Shown here: positions 28,928 to 39,886 of the stretch, piece by piece | How positions within the stretch are numbered: the first letter of the stretch is position 1 | Layout of the letters: every line of letters begins with the position of its first letter | Assembly (NCBI RefSeq): GCF_022669015.1 | Contig: NZ_JAKKSL010000007.1 | Coordinates: forward strand, 1-64,000 | DNA: 64,000 nucleotides | Reading direction: 5' to 3' | From: Colwellia maritima | Lineage (GTDB): Bacteria; Pseudomonadota; Gammaproteobacteria; Enterobacterales; Alteromonadaceae | Translations under genes and position numbers: made by a program | Notes under the pieces: generated by a model | Told to the model about the DNA's origin: nothing | What the model saw: only the letters and a program-made list of their open reading frames with translations | Database searches by the model: none

Positions 28928-29700
28928 TGCAGGAAATAATCAATGTGTTAATTGGGGCGTTTGGCCAATGGTTTGGTGTGGCTGCTTTTTTGTTTGTTAT
29001 TTTAAAAATCCAACGTAGATACTTGTTAGAATTAAATCGTTTGGGTGGTCGCCCATTGATGTTATTTTCGGCTGCTGCCTTTGTGCCAATACATGAATTG
29101 TCACACGCACTGGTGGCGTTATTGTGTGGCCATAAGGTTGATAAAGTAGTGTTTTTTCAGGTAACGCAAGCCAATACGCTTGGGTATGTTGAACATCGCT
29201 ACAAAAAGACGTTTTTGTCTCCTTTTGCTAATATGTTGATTGGGTTCGCGCCTTTACTTGGTGGTGGTGTTGTTTGCTACTGGGTAACTGTTCATCTCAT
29301 GCCGTCACTGCTAAGTGTTAAATACATCCCCCAAGACAGTGAGTGGGTGAAACTGCCTGATATTGTAAGTACCGCTGACACGCTTTTTCATTTAACGAAG
29401 GTTCACTACAGTGATGGTGTTTTTTGGTTGTGGGCGTTTTTAATGGTTAATATGGCGATATTTAGTGTACCAAGCGGCGCTGATTTTAAAGGGGCAAGTG
29501 CAGGGGTTGTAATCACGCTAAGTCTTTATGTGCTACTTTCTGTTTATGCTCTTGGTGATAGAGTAACGATAGATGCTGAAATTGCCAGTGGTGTATTACT
29601 TGTCATGCCATTTCTGATCATGGTGATATTAACGAGTGGGTTATTGGTTGGATTACTGACTCTAACCAACAAGATATTAGGTAGAGCCAGTTGTCGATGA
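28924..29700 (+). CDS. Membrane-embedded zinc metalloprotease (HExxH)
   Basis: 258 residues with about five membrane helices. FVPIHELSHALVALLCGHKV about residues 54-73 holds an HExxH zinc motif inside a membrane segment, as in M50/DUF3267-type proteases. Start ATG overlaps the recG stop (ATGA), so it is coupled to it. A second metal ligand is not obvious. Role and substrate unknown. Confidence 0.65.
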   Translation: MMQEIINVLIGAFGQWFGVAAFLFVILKIQRRYLLELNRLGGRPLMLFSAAAFVPIHELSHALVALLCGHKVDKVVFFQVTQANTLGYVEHRYKKTFLSPFANMLIGFAPLLGGGVVCYWVTVHLMPSLLSVKYIPQDSEWVKLPDIVSTADTLFHLTKVHYSDGVFWLWAFLMVNMAIFSVPSGADFKGASAGVVITLSLYVLLSVYALGDRVTIDAEIASGVLLVMPFLIMVILTSGLLVGLLTLTNKILGRASCR

Positions 29701-29801
29701 ACCCATAGTTTGACATAAATACAATTAACATTTAATAAAAACAAATACTTAACGGGTTTTTAGTGTGTTTTTTAATAATTCAGAACAAAGCTTTGTATTT
29801 G

Positions 29802-29834
29802 GTAACACCATTAGGTTTTTGCTAATGGTGTTAC
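29802..29834. terminator. Bidirectional hairpin between convergent genes
   Basis: GTAACACCATTAG-GTTTTT-CTAATGGTGTTAC type stem (about 12 bp) spanning the end of the minus-strand Q-rich gene, with T-runs on both flanks. It would stop both converging transcripts. Confidence 0.6.
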
Positions 29835-30554
29835 ACCCGACTTATTCATTTGTGATGCGAGCGATCTTATAGCGGTTAATGCACTGTCAGAGCTAAGTGA
29901 GGGGAAATTCGCTGTGTGTTGTGCGAGTGCTAATGTACCCATTAAATTTGCTTCAACCAACGGAACGGGGCATACGTACATACGCTTACGCTCACCAGGT
30001 TCAAAGATTTTAAAAAAAGCTTTTTCTTGATTGATTAACGCAAACCCTTTGTTGGTTTGACCGTGATTACCAAATTCACAAGATGGCATAAACCCAAGTA
30101 ATACAGCGGCAATAACAGGAAGTTCACTTTTAGTAATTTGAATGGTTATTTTATTTTTCCAATCGTACTGCTTGGTGTTGTTGTTAAGTTTGGCTGCACC
30201 TTCGAGCCTGATTGTTGACCAACCATCTTTTGTTTTGTCAGGTGAGAATTCAAAGGCTGCTTTTCCTCCATGTGTTTTTACTTGTAAAAAACTTTTAGCT
30301 TCTTCTGTCTGCTGTTGAGGCGCTTGCTGTCTTTGTTGAGCATAGCCACCTTGTTGTTGAGGCGCTTGTTGTCTTTGCTGAGCATAGCCACCTTGTTGTT
30401 GAGGCGCTTGTTGTCTTTGCTGAGCATAGCCACTTTGTTGTTGAGGCGCTTGCTGTCTTTGTTGAGTATAACCACCTTGCTGTTGAGGTGCGTGTTGGTT
30501 GTAATTGTTTGGCATTGAACCCTGTTGCGGGTGATTGTATTGTGGTGATTGCAT
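29811..30554 (-). CDS. Q-rich-repeat protein sharing the SSB linker repeat
   Basis: 247 residues from ATG 30554 (GGAGG upstream; longer in-frame starts lack a site). The N-terminal 90 residues are repeats QQAPQQQGGYAQQR, very like the SSB linker. The remaining domain (KAAFEFSPDKTKDGWSTIRL ... WKNKITIQITKSELPVIAAV ... FALINQEKAFFKIFEPGE) is a compact beta-rich fold I cannot name; its shape would suit a nucleic-acid-binding protein. Shared linker and shared promoter class with ssb suggest it acts with SSB or ssDNA; this is inference. Confidence 0.75.
   Translation of the reverse strand: MQSPQYNHPQQGSMPNNYNQHAPQQQGGYTQQRQQAPQQQSGYAQQRQQAPQQQGGYAQQRQQAPQQQGGYAQQRQQAPQQQTEEAKSFLQVKTHGGKAAFEFSPDKTKDGWSTIRLEGAAKLNNNTKQYDWKNKITIQITKSELPVIAAVLLGFMPSCEFGNHGQTNKGFALINQEKAFFKIFEPGERKRMYVCPVPLVEANLMGTLALAQHTANFPSLSSDSALTAIRSLASQMNKSGVTPLAKT
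30290..30520 (-). repeat. Tandem repeats encoding QQAPQQQGGYAQQR
   Basis: About five 42-bp units, nearly identical in DNA, matching the repeat theme of ssb. Probably variable in copy number. Confidence 0.75.
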
Positions 30555-30582
30555 AATAAAGCCTCCAAAAGTAAGTGCCTCT

Positions 30583-30615
30583 ATATTACATTTCTTGTTA
30601 TTTCTCGCCACAAAA
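30583..30615 (-). promoter_or_regulatory. Q-rich gene promoter, CTTTGTTGCGA class
   Basis: Minus strand GTTTTGTGGCGA with -35-like TGGCGA (30610-30605), 16 nt, -10 TAATAT (30588-30583). Confidence 0.5.
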
Positions 30616-30649
30616 CCAAAAAACAAATAATTAGACATTCAATATAATA

Positions 30650-30688
30650 GCCCCTAACAAATTCATGATACTTTTTTATCGGTAAAAT
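30650..30688 (+). promoter_or_regulatory. Promoter, CTCTAACAAA class
   Basis: GCCCCTAACAAATT (30650-30663); CTAACA is followed after 23 nt by TAAAAT (30683-30688), 35 bp before the secreted-protein gene. It also shares AATTAGACAT further upstream with the promoter at 26091. Confidence 0.55.
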
Positions 30689-30722
30689 CCACCTTAGTAA
30701 TCTAGGATTAATAGGTGTGTAT

Positions 30723-33700
30723 ATGGGTAATTATAAAAACAAGTGGTTGTCACTATTGGTAGGATTAAGCCTGCTAAGTGGTGCGGCTATCAGTAGTGAA
30801 GTGGTATTGGAGCCAGTTAAGGCGCTCCCTGTTGACAAGGAATTATTGACAGTAACAGGTGATCCAGTATCAGTAATTGAAACGGGCATTATTACGGATG
30901 AAAATGGTGTTGCGGCGAGAGGGCCACATGAAATATCGTTTACGTTAGATGAGAATGCGCCTTATGGTGTAGTTGTGGGTGGAGAAACAGTCTTGCCCGG
31001 TGAAACTAAGGTATTAGTAAAAAACCTAACAACTTCTGATCACAAATTGACTTTACCTGTTTATCCAATGGTGCCAGGTATTGAAGGAGTGGCAAGTTAC
31101 AGTATTGATATTCCTCAAATCAAGGTAGAAGCCTGTCCATCGGGTTTTACTGAAACACCTAATGATTGTTATAAGGTGACATATTCAACAATTGAGTATG
31201 AATGTCCAAGTAACTCTGAATATCAGGAAGATACACTTGATTGTCGTAAAACCGAAGAATCGGCTGTTGTAGAGTATTGTGATGCACCATTTGTTAAACA
31301 AAATGGTAAGTGTGTTCAAGAATTTACTGTTGCTGCAACGCAAACGTGTCCATCGGGAGCGGAATGGACGAAAGACGGTACCACTTGTCGTTATCTTGAT
31401 TCTCAAGGTGTTGAAAATTGTCCGGCGGATTACGCATTGCAAAATGGTGAATGTCGTGCGTTGACGGTCAAGGTTCAGTCTTGTCCTGCAGGTTATGTTA
31501 ATGATGGTGTTGGTGGATGTCATAAAGACGAAACCGAAAGCGCCACTGAAAACTGCCCTAGCGGTTATTCAGTTGATGGCACTGAATGTGTTTCTATTGA
31601 TATAGAGGCTGTTGAATCATGCCCTAGCGGTTATCATTTTACGGATGGAATGTGTCACCTAATTGTTGCGAAGTCACCTTCTTGTCCAAGTGATTATACG
31701 CTCGTTGACGGATCGTGTGAAAAAGTAGAATCTGCGCCATTTTCAGAGGCTTGCGCTGATGGGTACGAGCTTACCGAAATAGTAAATGAATACAAGTGTA
31801 ATAAAAGAAAAATGTGTTGGCACCGAAACCACGCCAATTATAACGGGTTGTCCTGTAGGTTTTACGCAAGATGGTGCTGCGTGTATTGCAACAAGAACCG
31901 CTTATCAAGGTTGTCCTACGGGATATACACAGTCAGGATCTAGCTGTAGCAAGCAGTCATCTAGTAACATTAGCGCTCCTAGTATCTCTAGTATCTCTAG
32001 TATCTCTAGTATCTCTAGTATCTCTAGTGCCTCTAGTGCCGCTCAAGCGCCTAGTTCCTCTGCTATCACTATGGGTAATGGCTTTCACTGTCCCGACGGT
32101 TATGCTTTGATTAGCAGTAGCACTAACAATGGTGGTAGCGGTGTTTGTGAAAAGTGGTTGATATACCTGAGTCAGGTACTTGTCCTGTAGGTTACACACA
32201 AGACGGTGCAGCGTGTATTGCCACTCAATCCGCTTATCAAGGTTGTCCAAAGAGGGTACGTCTATGATACTAGTAATGGCGATTGTGACAAAATCATTGA
32301 AGGTGATTACAACTCTACTATCGGTAGTGGCTTTCACTGCCCCGACGGTTATGCTTTGATTAGCAGTAGCACTAACAATGGTGGTAGCGGTGTTTGTGAA
32401 AAGTCTGGTTGATATACCTGAGTCAGGTACTTGTCCTGTAGGTTACACACAAGACGGTGCAGCGTGTATTGCCACTCAATCCGCTTATCAAGGTTGTCAA
32501 CAGGATACGTCTATGACGGTAGTCGTAGCAAATGTGACAAAATCATTGAAGGTGATTACAACTCTACTATGGGTAATGGCTTTCACTGCCCCGACGGTTA
32601 TGCTTTGATTAGCAGTAGCACTAACAATGGTGGTAGCGGTGTTTGTGAAAAGTGGTTGATATACCTGAGTCAGGTACTTGTCCTGTAGGTTACACACAAG
32701 ACGGTGCAGCGTGTATTGCCACTCAATCCGCTTATCAAGGTTGTCCAAGCAGGGTACGTCTATGATACTAGTAATGGCGATTGTGACAAAATCATTGAAG
32801 GTGATTACAACTCTACTATCGGTAGTGGCTTTCACTGCCCCGACGGTTATGCTTTGATTAGCAGTAGCACTAACAATGGTGGTAGCGGTGTTTGTGAAAA
32901 GTGGTTGATATACCTGAGTCAGGTACTTGTCCTGTAGGTTACACACAAGACGGTGCAGCGTGTATTGCCACTCAATCCGCTTATCAAGGTTGTCCGGCAG
33001 GATACGTCTATGACGGTAGTCGTAGCAAATGTGACAAAATCATTGAAGGTGATTACAACTCTACTATGGGTAATGGCTTTCACTGTCCCGACGGTTATGC
33101 TTTGATTAGCAGTAGCACTAACAATGGTGGTAGCGGTGTTTGTGAAAAGTCGGTTGATATACCTGAGTCAGGTACTTGTCCTGTAGGTTACACACAAGAC
33201 GGTGCAGCGTGTATTGCCACTCAATCCGCTTATCAAGGTTGTCCGGCAGGGTACGTCTATGATACTAGTAATGGCGATTGTGACAAAATCATTGAAGGTG
33301 ATTACAACTCTACTATCGGTAGTGGCTTTCACTGCCCCGACGGTTATGCTTTGATTAGCAGTAGCACTAACAATGGTGGTAGCGGTGTTTGTGAAAAAGC
33401 CGGTTGATATACCTGAGTCAGGTACTTGTCCTGTAGGTTACACACAAGACGGTGCAGCGTGTATTGCCACTCAATCCGCTTATCAAGGTTGTCCAACAGG
33501 ATACGTCTATGACGGTAGTCGTAGCAAATGTGACAAAATCATTGAAGGTGATTACAACTCTACTATGGGTAATGGCTTTCACTGCCCCGACGGTTATGCT
33601 TTGATTAGCAGTAGCACTAACAATGGTGGTAGCGGTGTTTGTGAAAAGTTTGGTTGATATACCTGAGTCAGGTACTTGTCCTGTAGGTTACACACAAGAC

Positions 33701-34905
33701 GGTGCAGCGTGTATTGCCACTCAATCCGCTTATCAAGGTTGTCCAAGCAGGATACGTCTATGACGGTAGTCGTAGCAAATGTGACAAAATCATTGAAGGT
33801 GATTACAACTCTACTATGGGTAATGGCTTTCACTGCCCCGACGGTTATGCTTTGATTAGCAGTAGCACTAACAATGGTGGTAGCGGTGTTTGTGAAAAGT
33901 CGGTTGATATACCTGAGTCAGGTACTTGTCCTGTAGGTTACACACAAGACGGTGCAGCGTGTATTGCCACTCAATCCGCTTATCAAGGTTGTCCAAGCAG
34001 GATACGTCTATGACGGTAGTCGTAGCAAATGTGACAAAATCATTGAAGGTGATTACAACTCTACTATCGGTAGTGGCTTTCACTGCCCCGACAGTTATGC
34101 TTTGATTAGCAGTAGCACTAACAATGGTGGTAGCGGTGTTTGTGAAAGCTTTTTAAATTACCAACGATGCCCAACAGGTTACGATCAGTCAGGTATAACG
34201 TGTGGTATGTCCATGACTTTAGATCTCCAAGATGCTTGTCCTTTAGGTTATGAAGAGGTGACATTAGAAGATGGAAGTTTAAGTTGTAATAAAACGACTT
34301 TAGAGCAGGCTGTTTTTGAATGTGCTTCAGCAAGCACTGATTTGGATGCTTCACAGTGTTATATAAATGAAGCGAATCCATCGCAAGGTAATTGTAATGC
34401 AGATTTCACGTTAAGTGCTGATCCATACCAATGTGAAAACATTAAAATTGAAGATGTGGTTTATAGTTGTGATAGTGGGTGGGATTTATCAGGCAACCAG
34501 TGTGATAGAGTACTCAATGAAGCAGTGGATTATTATTGTAATAGCGATCAGGTTGTGTTTGATGAAACTCAATGTGTGAGTACGACACAAGCAACCAATG
34601 TTGGAACGTGTGGTGCGGGCTACTCGCTAAACTCGACTAACGGGAACTGTGAAGACGTTGACTCCCAAGAAGTTGATTGGTCATGCCCAGAAGGTGCTTA
34701 TTCACTAACTAAGCCGGGGTGTGATTATTATGAAGAGGAAGCGGTTAAAACCACTTGTACGAGCGGTGGTGCGTCAATCGATGAAGATAGCTATTCATGC
34801 AAAGAATTGATTATTGATAGTGCTGATTTTGTCTGTGAACCAGGGTTTATTGCTGTGCCATCAGAGGGGCGTTGTATTAAGGAGGAGGTATCACCCTTCA
34901 TATAA
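30723..34905 (+). CDS. Giant Cys-rich secreted repeat protein (many frame breaks)
   Basis: One gene of about 1,390 residues, broken at about 31808 (an A-run) and at almost every repeat junction. ATG 30723; signal peptide ending near SGAAISSE. Throughout, CPxGYxxxxxxC-type modules recur; about 32068-34150 is a tandem array of eight 83-residue units (CPVGYTQDGAACIATQSAYQ ... CPAGYVYDGSRSKCDKI ... FHCPDGYALISSSTNNGG). A Ser-Ile run (SSI repeated) precedes it. The C-terminal part has more Cys pairs. Likely a cell-surface or extracellular protein, perhaps an adhesin aiding mating contact, given its place between transfer clusters and the shared promoter type; function is not known. Confidence 0.75.
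31979..32032 (+). repeat. 9-bp microsatellite in secreted-protein gene
   Basis: AGTATCTCT repeated five times followed by AGTGCCTCT variants, encoding a (Ser-Ser-Ile)n stretch. As a 9-bp unit, changes in copy number keep the frame. Confidence 0.75.
32068..34150 (+). repeat. Array of eight 249-bp tandem repeats plus a leading partial copy
   Basis: Copies of ATATACCTGAGTCAGGTACT start at 32161, 32412, 32659, 32908, 33157, 33407, 33657 and 33907: spacings 251, 247, 249, 249, 250, 250, 250. The true unit is 249 bp (83 codons). Copies alternate between two coding variants (GSRSKC with TMGN, and TSNGDC with TIGS). Nearly all length differences fall at two points, after GTGAAAAG and after AAGGTTGTC, both GCCGG/CCGGC sites in the in-frame copies. 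Confidence 0.9.
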
Positions 34906-34935
34906 AACATGGCTTAAATAATTAGGTATCGAATA

Positions 34936-34969
34936 AAGGGCTCTCTAATAACTTAGAGAGCCTTTTTTT
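34936..34969 (+). terminator. Rho-independent terminator after the Cys-rich protein gene
   Basis: GGCTCTCTAA-TAAC-TTAGAGAGCC stem followed by TTTTTTT. Its left arm also carries the CTCTAATA box of the next promoter. Confidence 0.8.
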
Positions 34970-34979
34970 ATGGTTAAAT
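34939..34979 (+). promoter_or_regulatory. Promoter, CTCTAACAAA class, overlapping the terminator
   Basis: GGCTCTCTAATAAC; CTAATA (34945-34950) is followed after 23 nt by TTAAAT (34974-34979), 34 bp before the start at 35014. The box is inside the terminator stem. Confidence 0.5.
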
Positions 34980-35013
34980 TCATCATAGTAAATTAGGCAA
35001 GTTAGGACTTATT

Positions 35014-38000
35014 ATGAACAAATTGCGTATGAGTATACTGGCAGCATTAAGTGGAGTCACAGCCTTTGCTCATGGTGGTGTCACTTATACAGGTAAGGTT
35101 GAAACAGCATATCCAGTGGTCAAAGTTGAATCCACGGAGCAGCCCGTGGCACACGTGAAGGATTTCCGTCTTCAAATAGAAGAAAAAGGTGGGATATGTG
35201 ATTTCACAACTGATCCAATAGCAGCAGAAACGTCATTTTATGGTGGTTCACCATTATGTTTGTTTGAATGGACAGGAGACACACACGGTCTAAAAATGTC
35301 GTGGTTAAAAGCTGAAGGAGTTCTTGAATCTGATGGACAAATAGGTTTTGATTACCAAATATCTATTATTAATCAGGGTGAAAAAACCATTTTATTAAAG
35401 GATACCTACATTGCGGATGCTGAGATGCCAGTGATACCTGCAATAACTGAAGTAAAAGCAAAGTGGCAAAGAGAATTGCGAGATGGTGCCGAGCAAATAA
35501 CATACAAAAAGAGTGACAAATTGTTTGGTTGGGAAGTTGAGGTCGAGGAACGTCCTTACCCTCAATTATTAACACTCAATGAATTTGACTGTAAAGTTAA
35601 AACTGGTGAAACAACATGTTTAATTGCCATAGATGCTTTTTCTCCGGGTGCTGATAGTGATGAAGCACAAGGAGTAATTGCAAGTGGTTTATTAGCAACA
35701 GATCAGAAGTCTTATTTTACTGATGCTCATTCTACTGATTTAACAATTAATTGGGATTATCGAGGTCCAACAGCAGTAGGTTTTGCTTATAATGCTGACA
35801 ATAAAAGTATTACTAAAACGGTAAATGTAGGTGGTGTTGATATAACACTTGAACCTGAAGAAGCGGTAATGGTCGTTTCTTCGCCTCACACCGACAAAGA
35901 TGGAGACTGGTGGAAACCACAGCAGTCAAGAATCAAACTCGAAACCGAATTAGGATCAGAACATAGCGATATAATAGATATAGACGGTACTCGCATACGA
36001 TTTGATGTTCCAAACTTTATGTATCGTACGGAGTTTTACCTTGAATCACTAGGAGATCCTGAAATATCAGGTGAAAACATGATTTATCGCTATAGCACAG
36101 CAAAAATTCCTGACGGTAAATATAATGTGGAAACTATTGTTGAAGATGATAATGAAAATGGTGGTGGGGAAATCTATTCAGACAATGTTGTGGATCGTTA
36201 TGCACCTGATATAAAAGCACTCATTGGTGATATACAATTACGTGAAGAATCAGGGACGGATTTATATTTTTTAAACGATCTGACCTTTGTAGCTAATGGC
36301 GGTTGGCCAGATGGTACTAAAATCACCAGTGTTAAAGTGAATGAGATTGAAGCAGAAAGAGAAAATAGAGAACCGTATATTTCACAATTAAATAATACCG
36401 ACGACATGATTCCTGGAACACCTGTAGAGGTCATAGTTACAGCGGTAGATGGGGCAGGTAATGAGGCAGTAAAATCATTTGAACTAGGCTATATGCCAGT
36501 TGAGTTTGAAATGTATAACAAGCCTGAGTCATTATATTCACGTGTTCAAGAAACCAGTATGTATTTAACGCAAACTGGTGGTATGAAATGTTTTATGAGT
36601 GGCACTAAAGAGTTGGCTGTCATGATTTCAGGGTCGGTAAAAAAAGGCTGTACGGTTAAATTCACTGAATTACCAGATGGATTAAGTCCTACATTTACAG
36701 GTTCTTTTTACAAGCTTGAAGGTGCGGTGAAAGATGTAGGGCAGGTGCCTATTAGTTATCAAGTGATCTATCACAATCACAATGGCTCAGAAGCAGTGGC
36801 TTATGAAAATAGTTTTACCATAGATGTAACAGCACCTACCCCGTTGAAATTAGATGTTACAGATTATAATCAAATCAGTGATGGGGTTTACTCTATTGCG
36901 CATAATGGCCGTTTAATAACACGATATGAAATGGACACAGTGCCGGCCCGTGTGAATATAGATATTGAAAATCCTTTTTACACTGAGCAAGAAGAAATCA
37001 GCCAACGTAGAATGAGTGCATCTTACACGGTGCGTAATACATTAAATAAAAAGACAGAGTTAAAGCCGCAAGTATGGGATGTGGTACCGTTTAAAATAAA
37101 TGCGTATCACGTTATGGATGAATATAGCCAGGATAGTGCTGAATTTGATTTGGTTGTTACACCCAGTACTCGAACCCGCGCGTATGCAGAGCCTATGGTT
37201 GATGAAACCAACACACTAGATACAGTTACCATTAATGCACGAGTTGGTGTTTATGATCGCCGTGAAGGTGAATATGAATTTGATCATGAAAGTATGGGCG
37301 ATTGGAAAATGCATCTTGCGTATAAAGAAGGTCGTGATTACATTATGATTACTGAAGAAAAGGACATTGATGGTAATGGTTTAACGTCATTTGATGTGCC
37401 GACTCAAGAATTATTTGATTTGAATAAAGCATACTACGCAGTAGCAAATGCTAAGTCTCATGTTGATGGTTTTGAGATGCAAATTGTGTCAACACCAAAA
37501 TATACTCGTGTTTTAAAAGGTACAGCAGTTGAAGGCTCTGTTTCTGCTAGAACGGTAGAAGGCCCAATTCCACTTAGCTTAATGGCACGTTACGAGTTTG
37601 ATAGTGTTGATGATATGCGTGTTCTTGGTACTGTAAAATGGGAAACATCAAATGACGGTATAACGTGGACAGAAGATCCGACATTTGAAGATGAAAGGAT
37701 GTACCGAGAAAAATTAGAGCAACCGCAAGAAAAATTCTTACGTGTTCGCACTAATAACAAAATAACTGGTATTGAATCAGTTAGCGAAGCATTGAAAATA
37801 ATAGCCTACGATGTTGCAACAATTAATATAGAAGGCCCTACGTCAGTTTATCCTGATCAAGATTCTGTCTTTACAGCAAAAATATCAGATATGTTGTCTG
37901 CTGAAAGTGATGGCGTGTTTGAGTGGTCAACAGATTTAGGTCAAACATGGGTTGAAGGGGATGAAACCTTTATTCACAGTGACGTTAAGAGTTATGAAAT

Positions 38001-39166
38001 ACAAGTGCGTCATAGATTGGCAAATACTTCGGATGATGTTGGTGAGGATGGTTATGCTGATGATTCACACAGAGTAACATTGTCTACACCGTCACCATTA
38101 ATGGTTTCAATGTCAGTACCTAGACATGGTGAAGTAGATAAGGTGATTGAAATTCGGCAAAGCAACAAACAGAAACTCACGAATTATTGCTAATATTATT
38201 TCTGAAATTGTTACACCGTCAGGCGATGTTATTGATGGCAAAACGACAGAGTACTTATTAACTGAAGCAGATATATCAGAAGAAGGTACCAGTACCTTTA
38301 TATACCGTGCATGGGTTGAAGGCTATAAAGAGTCAACTTATTCAGAGCGAACTGAGAAAGTAGCGATATGGAGTTATGAAATGCCAACACCTGTGATGGC
38401 CATTAACGTAACCGAGGCTATTGCACCGGCGCCAGTAACAGCCACCGTATCAATGGCATCTATTTATGCTCCAGGAGTTGAATTTAACTTTGATTGGGTT
38501 GTTGATGAAGATGCTATCGAGATAAGCAGTATTAGAGACAAGACGGCTAAGTTTATTGTTAATAAGCCGGGAATGCACCTTATTACAGTAACAGTGAGTG
38601 ACAATAGAGGTAATTCAGTAGAGTTAACAGAGTTCATTGATGTTGTAGAAGCTGATCCAATGTTGGTTGAAGTGACTAAATATAGTAGTAACGATTATTT
38701 AAGAGCGCCGCTTGTCATGACGTATCGTGTATCGGTTGATCCCGGCCACCCAAGAGATTATTCAGGTTCGTATGAGTGGTTTGTTGATGGAGTTAGGGTA
38801 CCTGATGCGGAATCTTCATTTAACAAAGTTGAGTTTGAAACAGCGGGTGAGTATGAAGTAAAAGTAATTGCTACATCACGCATGGGTCAAGTTGAAGAGT
38901 ATATTGATACGGTTGAAGTTATGCCTAATCAGCCTCCAGTATGTGAGCCGGCATTAACTGAAACTAGCTCAAGTATTACTGTAAGTACTAACTGTAGCGA
39001 TAGTGATGGTAAAATTATTAAAACACTTTACCAGTGGGGTGAAAACGAAGAAACATCGGGTAGCTCAACATTAAGATTCAGTAAGGTGCTTCATCCAACG
39101 CAGCAAGTCAATATTCGTGCAGTAGATGATTCGGGAGAAGAAGTTACTGCAACAATAGGTTGGTAA
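35014..39166 (+). CDS. Giant secreted multi-domain surface protein (frame break)
   Basis: About 1,384 residues in two frames (35014-about 38155, about 38152-39166). The signal peptide ends near GVTAFAHGG. The protein is a string of beta-sandwich-like segments; the C-terminal ones look like PKD/Ig-type domains (GSYEWFVDGVRVPD ... FETAGEYEVKVIATSRMG, then CSDSDGKIIKTLYQWGENEE). The join at ATTGAAATTCGGCAAAGC is repaired by GAA GCC GGC AAA GCA (E-A-G-K-A). Large Ig-like proteins are known on IncHI-type plasmids, where they promote conjugation; a similar role here is inference. Next to the other giant protein, with the same promoter class. Confidence 0.75.
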
Positions 39167-39183
39167 TCCTTCCCTAACAAAAT

Positions 39184-39212
39184 AAAAAGCCACTTAACCG
39201 GCCGGCTTTTTT
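39184..39212 (+). terminator. Terminator after giant surface protein gene
   Basis: AAAAAGCC ... GGCTTTTTT with T-run. The loop contains CCGGCCGG, so part of the stem may itself be misread. Confidence 0.65.
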
Positions 39213-39314
39213 GTTCTGGCTATTTGTTGTCATATAAAATGTTCAACAAGGCTATTGAAACATAAAAAATAAATCACGCAATAAAGCAAGGTAAACAACA
39301 GACAAGCTAAATAA

Positions 39315-39356
39315 GCCTCTCTATCAAATTAAAACGCTCAACATTCGCCATACAAT
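39315..39356 (+). promoter_or_regulatory. Transfer operon II promoter, CTCTAACAAA class
   Basis: GCCTCTCTATCAAATT (39315-39330); CTATCA is followed after 24 nt by TACAAT (39351-39356), 29 bp before the peptidase gene. Confidence 0.6.
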
Positions 39357-39385
39357 AGTCATGTTTTTTAATATGTAGGACTTGT

Positions 39386-39886
39386 ATGTTGATTTTTATT
39401 AAAAGAGAGCGCCCCATTCTCATTGTTTTTGTGCTGATAACGTTATTTTTCTCATTGTTCGCTAGTCGTTACACCTTTGGTTTTAACAACGCTAAATCGA
39501 ATTGTTTGTATACATGGTTTTTCCTTGTTGATAAGTGGGATAAAGATATTAAACCCGGTGATTTAGCGGCTTTTTATATGAATAAAGAAAACAAATTTTA
39601 TCCGGCAGCAGGTATGGCGTGGGTTAAGCGTGTAGTCGCAGAGGGTGGCGATCACCTTGTTATTCATAAAGACCAAACCATCATTAATAACACAGTCATT
39701 GTAAAGCACTCCCTTGATTATGTGCTTGTTCATGGTGAGTTTACGATGGACGACGTAATCCCTGAGATCACTGTACCAGTGAATGAATACTTTTTAATGG
39801 GTGAAACCCCGACCACGTATGATTCCCGTTTTTGGGGAACTGTTAAGCAAAAAGAAATCATAGGGAAAGCGTATGCAATTTTATAA
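39386..39886 (+). CDS. trhF: TrhF/TraF-type signal peptidase (S26 family)
   Basis: 166 residues with one N-terminal membrane anchor. The S26 catalytic Ser is probably in AKSNCLYTWFFLVDK, matching the NxTxSLPY...FLVDK pattern of plasmid TraF/TrhF; the Lys is in WVKRVVAEGGD, and GETPTTYDSRFWG is the conserved C-terminal box. Members process pilin or other transfer proteins in the periplasm. The SLP tripeptide is SNC here. First gene of transfer operon II, as in SXT/IncC order (trhF-traW-traU-traN). Confidence 0.8.
   Translation: MLIFIKRERPILIVFVLITLFFSLFASRYTFGFNNAKSNCLYTWFFLVDKWDKDIKPGDLAAFYMNKENKFYPAAGMAWVKRVVAEGGDHLVIHKDQTIINNTVIVKHSLDYVLVHGEFTMDDVIPEITVPVNEYFLMGETPTTYDSRFWGTVKQKEIIGKAYAIL

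Noticed and set aside
30278..30568. Alternative frames across the Q-rich repeats here and in ssb (23742-24110)
   Set aside because: Low-complexity DNA keeps all frames open; the annotated frames hold the OB fold or globular domain and the ribosome site.
31957..34083. Several 70-150 aa reading frames antisense to the 249-bp repeats
   Set aside because: They exist because the repeat keeps an antisense frame open; no ribosome sites, and the plus strand encodes clear Cys-rich modules with a signal peptide.
32068..34150. CRISPR-like look of regularly spaced repeats
   Set aside because: Units of 249 bp are contiguous and encode protein in one frame; there are no unique spacers and no cas genes.
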